Assembly (NCBI RefSeq): GCF_028771845.1
Contig: NZ_CP118270.1
Span: 4,774,001 to 4,838,000 of the forward strand
DNA length: 64,000 nt
Source: Paenibacillus marchantiae
GTDB taxonomy: Bacteria; Bacillota; Bacilli; Paenibacillales; Paenibacillaceae
Reading direction: 5' to 3'
Shown: piece by piece, positions 62,399 to 64,000 of the stretch
How the letters are laid out: every line of letters starts with the position of its first letter
Position numbering within the stretch: the first letter of the stretch is position 1
Notes under the pieces: model-generated
Database searches by the model: none
The model's input: the letters and a program-made list of their open reading frames with translations, nothing else
What the model was told of the DNA's origin: nothing
Position numbers and translations under genes: made by a program

Positions 62399-62974
62399 TC
62401 AAGACATGATCATGCCAAATGAAGTACGCAGAACCATCTCGATCTGTTCACGGGATGAACCTGATTTCTCCATAACTCTCACACCCAGGATGGTGTTATT
62501 TAGATAAGATGCAAGCTCTATACTCGTATACCGGTTGGAAATTAAATGTTGTTTCTGGCCACTACTTATGATCTTCTCTAATACCAGTTGAACCTCTTCT
62601 ACCATGAGCTCAGCTTCGCGTGTGACCTGCTCGTCATCTGTTCCGAATTCGAGTGATGCATTCACAATTAGACACCCTTGGCAGCCAGTTTCATCGTCTA
62701 AAAGGGAATATCGTAAGGCATCCAGTTTATCACCGGGAGACGAATCCAGGGCTTCAATCTCCTTCAGTTTCGCTATAACCTGTTCACGGTAAAGTGCCAG
62801 CGCCTTCAGGAACAACGATCGCTTGTCTTTAAAAACACAGTACAAACTTTGCTTTTTGACTCCTGTGGTACGCGTAAGGTCCTCATAAGAAGTTGCTTTG
62901 AAGCCTTGATTCCAGAACACTTCCATAGACTGGTGTAATACACGATCGACATCAAATTCTCTTGGTCTGCTCAT
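62399..62974 (-). CDS. TetR/AcrR family transcriptional regulator
   Basis: 191 residues. HTH: VLHQSMEVFWNQGFKATSYE, TGVKKQSLYCVFKDKRS. ETGCQGCLIVNASLEFG is the GC-motif region of the YxaF/LmrA-like group. A perfect palindrome lies right before its start. Likely controls itself and the downstream Old Yellow Enzyme. Confidence 0.88.
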   Translation of the reverse strand: MSRPREFDVDRVLHQSMEVFWNQGFKATSYEDLTRTTGVKKQSLYCVFKDKRSLFLKALALYREQVIAKLKEIEALDSSPGDKLDALRYSLLDDETGCQGCLIVNASLEFGTDDEQVTREAELMVEEVQLVLEKIISSGQKQHLISNRYTSIELASYLNNTILGVRVMEKSGSSREQIEMVLRTSFGMIMS

Positions 62975-62988
62975 GGAATTAATATATC

Positions 62989-63014
62989 AGTTATTGACCA
63001 TGCAGTCAATAACT
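62989..63014. promoter_or_regulatory. TetR operator palindrome
   Basis: AGTTATTGAC-catgca-GTCAATAACT: perfect 10-bp arms, 15 nt before the TetR start, with TTGAC inside one arm acting as a possible -35. Size and place fit TetR autorepression. Confidence 0.75.
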
Positions 63015-63070
63015 AATCATCTTCCATCCTAATCTCTACGGAAATTTCCTGCAGGTCCCTTGAATGCAGT

Positions 63071-63634
63071 CTAACTCTTCCGGTAAGCAACCTTGTGAAA
63101 AGCATTGATATAACGGAATAGTGCTTCACCATCATCAGGCACATGCGTGCTTTTATCCAGCGGAAACATCATTGCCTGATACGGCTCTGGCACCATTCTA
63201 TATTGATGGACATAGGAGGTCAGGATGAACCCGTTGCGTTGCCAGAACTGAATGCGTTCCTGATGAGCCTCCGTTGTCCCGGACTCCGCCTCGATAATCA
63301 TACCTTTGATCTCGTGTTCCCTTAACGCCCAGGCTCTGAGCTGCTCTAGCATCCAGGTCCCTATGCCCAACCCGCGCAGCTTCTGATCAACCGCGAGGTA
63401 ATCGATGATCAGGATGCGGTCCGCAGCCTGCCCCTCCAGTCCAGTAACAGCCATCGCAACCACTTCTCCATGATGCACGCCCGTGTGTAAATAACCAATC
63501 CCCCGGTCAAGCATACTGCGCAGAATCGCTTTTGTCTTAGCACCGCTTTGAAAAGCCTCGTGATAGATTCGCTCCATCCGCGCCCACAATGCTTCATCCC
63601 ACTCCTCTATAGTAGTAAACTCTAATTCCAGCAT
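63071..63634 (-). CDS. GNAT family N-acetyltransferase
   Basis: 187 residues. IDYLAVDQKLRGLGIGTWML carries the acetyl-CoA loop (Q/RxxGxG/A), followed by MIIEAESGTTEAHQERIQFW and RNGFILTSY. Substrate unknown. Stands alone. Confidence 0.88.
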   Translation of the reverse strand: MLELEFTTIEEWDEALWARMERIYHEAFQSGAKTKAILRSMLDRGIGYLHTGVHHGEVVAMAVTGLEGQAADRILIIDYLAVDQKLRGLGIGTWMLEQLRAWALREHEIKGMIIEAESGTTEAHQERIQFWQRNGFILTSYVHQYRMVPEPYQAMMFPLDKSTHVPDDGEALFRYINAFHKVAYRKS

Positions 63635-63745
63635 CTCATTCGCCTCCAGATTTCTATCATAACAATTTCCGCCTCTGCTAATAACACTGTTAAACGTTTG
63701 TAGAAGGTACTCTACTGTCTAGTACTTTTATAAATGAATCAAAGA

Positions 63746-63777
63746 AAAAGCAGAGTACACCACTTGTACGCTGCTTT
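63746..63777 (-). terminator. Terminator of the TetM-like gene
   Basis: AAAGCAG-a-GTACA and TGTAC-g-CTGCTTT arms; TTTTTCTTT follows on the minus strand. Confidence 0.8.
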
Positions 63778-63794
63778 TTACTCGCTTTTTCAGC

Positions 63795-64000
63795 TTACAC
63801 CGAATTCAAGACATGTAAGAGATACTCCTTCCGATTTAATGGATTATGATCGTATCTTGTACATGATGGCACTTCACCATCGAAGGACTGATAGCCATAA
63901 AATTCGGATAGCAATACACCTTCACCTTGGGTCCAACCCGGAAGTTGGTTCTTGAATGACTGAATATTCTTAATCGGGATCATGCCATATATCATAAATA
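63795..64000 (-). CDS. TetM/EF-G-like ribosomal-protection GTPase, C-terminal end (partial)
   Basis: The last 68 residues; the gene continues past the right edge. MIYGMIPIKNIQSFKNQLPG, TQGEGVLLSEFYGYQ and NPLNRKEYLLHVLN match the C-terminal domain V and tail of TetM-like proteins. A degraded internal fragment of such a gene lies at 17244-17577. Confidence 0.75.
   Translation of the reverse strand, partial: FMIYGMIPIKNIQSFKNQLPGWTQGEGVLLSEFYGYQSFDGEVPSCTRYDHNPLNRKEYLLHVLNSV

Overview
The window looks like chromosomal DNA of a Paenibacillus or a close relative: low-to-middling GC, strong AGGAGG-type ribosome binding sites, YesM/YesN two-component proteins, S-layer-homology (SLH) and copper-amine-oxidase stalk domains, a LicT-type antiterminator and a B. 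subtilis-like YdfHI/YdfJ module. No rRNA, tRNA, CRISPR array, phage or plasmid replication module was recognised.

Layout. 0-12.3 kb: the 5' end of a lipoprotein gene, a YesM-like sensor kinase, a TetR regulator, DegV, an MMPL exporter next to a NarL-type kinase/regulator pair (YdfJ-YdfI-YdfH-like, with two copies of one operator), a GH3 beta-glucosidase broken by an in-frame amber codon, and an orphan YesN-like regulator. 12.3-43.7 kb: an accessory region full of gene fragments (alcohol dehydrogenase, sugar permease, TetM-like GTPase, GNAT, matrixin, LLM monooxygenase, SLH proteins, response regulator, hydrolases, IS3, IS30 and IS1182 remnants). Intact genes here include a TetR/SnoaL pair, a CAP-SLH surface protein, an NmrA-type reductase with an Old Yellow Enzyme and a MerR regulator, a collagen-like protein, a 1466-residue LuxR-type ATPase regulator, and glycine C-acetyltransferase followed by a frameshifted threonine dehydrogenase. 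43.7-50.5 kb: a TetR/FAH/MBL-fold cluster, several small genes and more remnants. 50.8-55.4 kb: a complete aryl-beta-glucoside operon (bglP-bglA-licT) with promoter, cre site, antiterminator target and terminator. 55.6-64 kb: TetR, gap, a GC-rich epimerase, a methyltransferase, a broken phosphotransferase, an Old Yellow Enzyme with a TetR regulator, GNAT, and the 3' end of a TetM/EF-G-like gene.

The most unusual feature is a dispersed family of structured intergenic repeats, mainly between 12.8 and 43.1 kb with traces at 60-61 kb. The core 10-mer GTTCTTGTCC occurs 20 times on the + strand; the only exact reverse copy noticed is the return arm of a hairpin inside one element. Every element points the same way, carries several hairpins, and often lies exactly at the broken end of a gene fragment. 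In several copies the minus-strand frame stays open and adds a repeat-coded tail to the truncated neighbour. No transposase or integrase that could move them lies in the window. They are the best candidate here for an undescribed system, possibly REP-like single-strand mobile DNA or a cassette-forming element.

Sugar use (GH3, bgl operon, YesM/YesN parts, GH43 and lyase remnants), envelope stress (MMPL/YdfHI), electrophile or redox stress (two Old Yellow Enzymes with their own regulators) and threonine breakdown are the coherent functions. Many frameshifts are single-base, several in homopolymer runs, so some apparent pseudogenes could be sequence errors.
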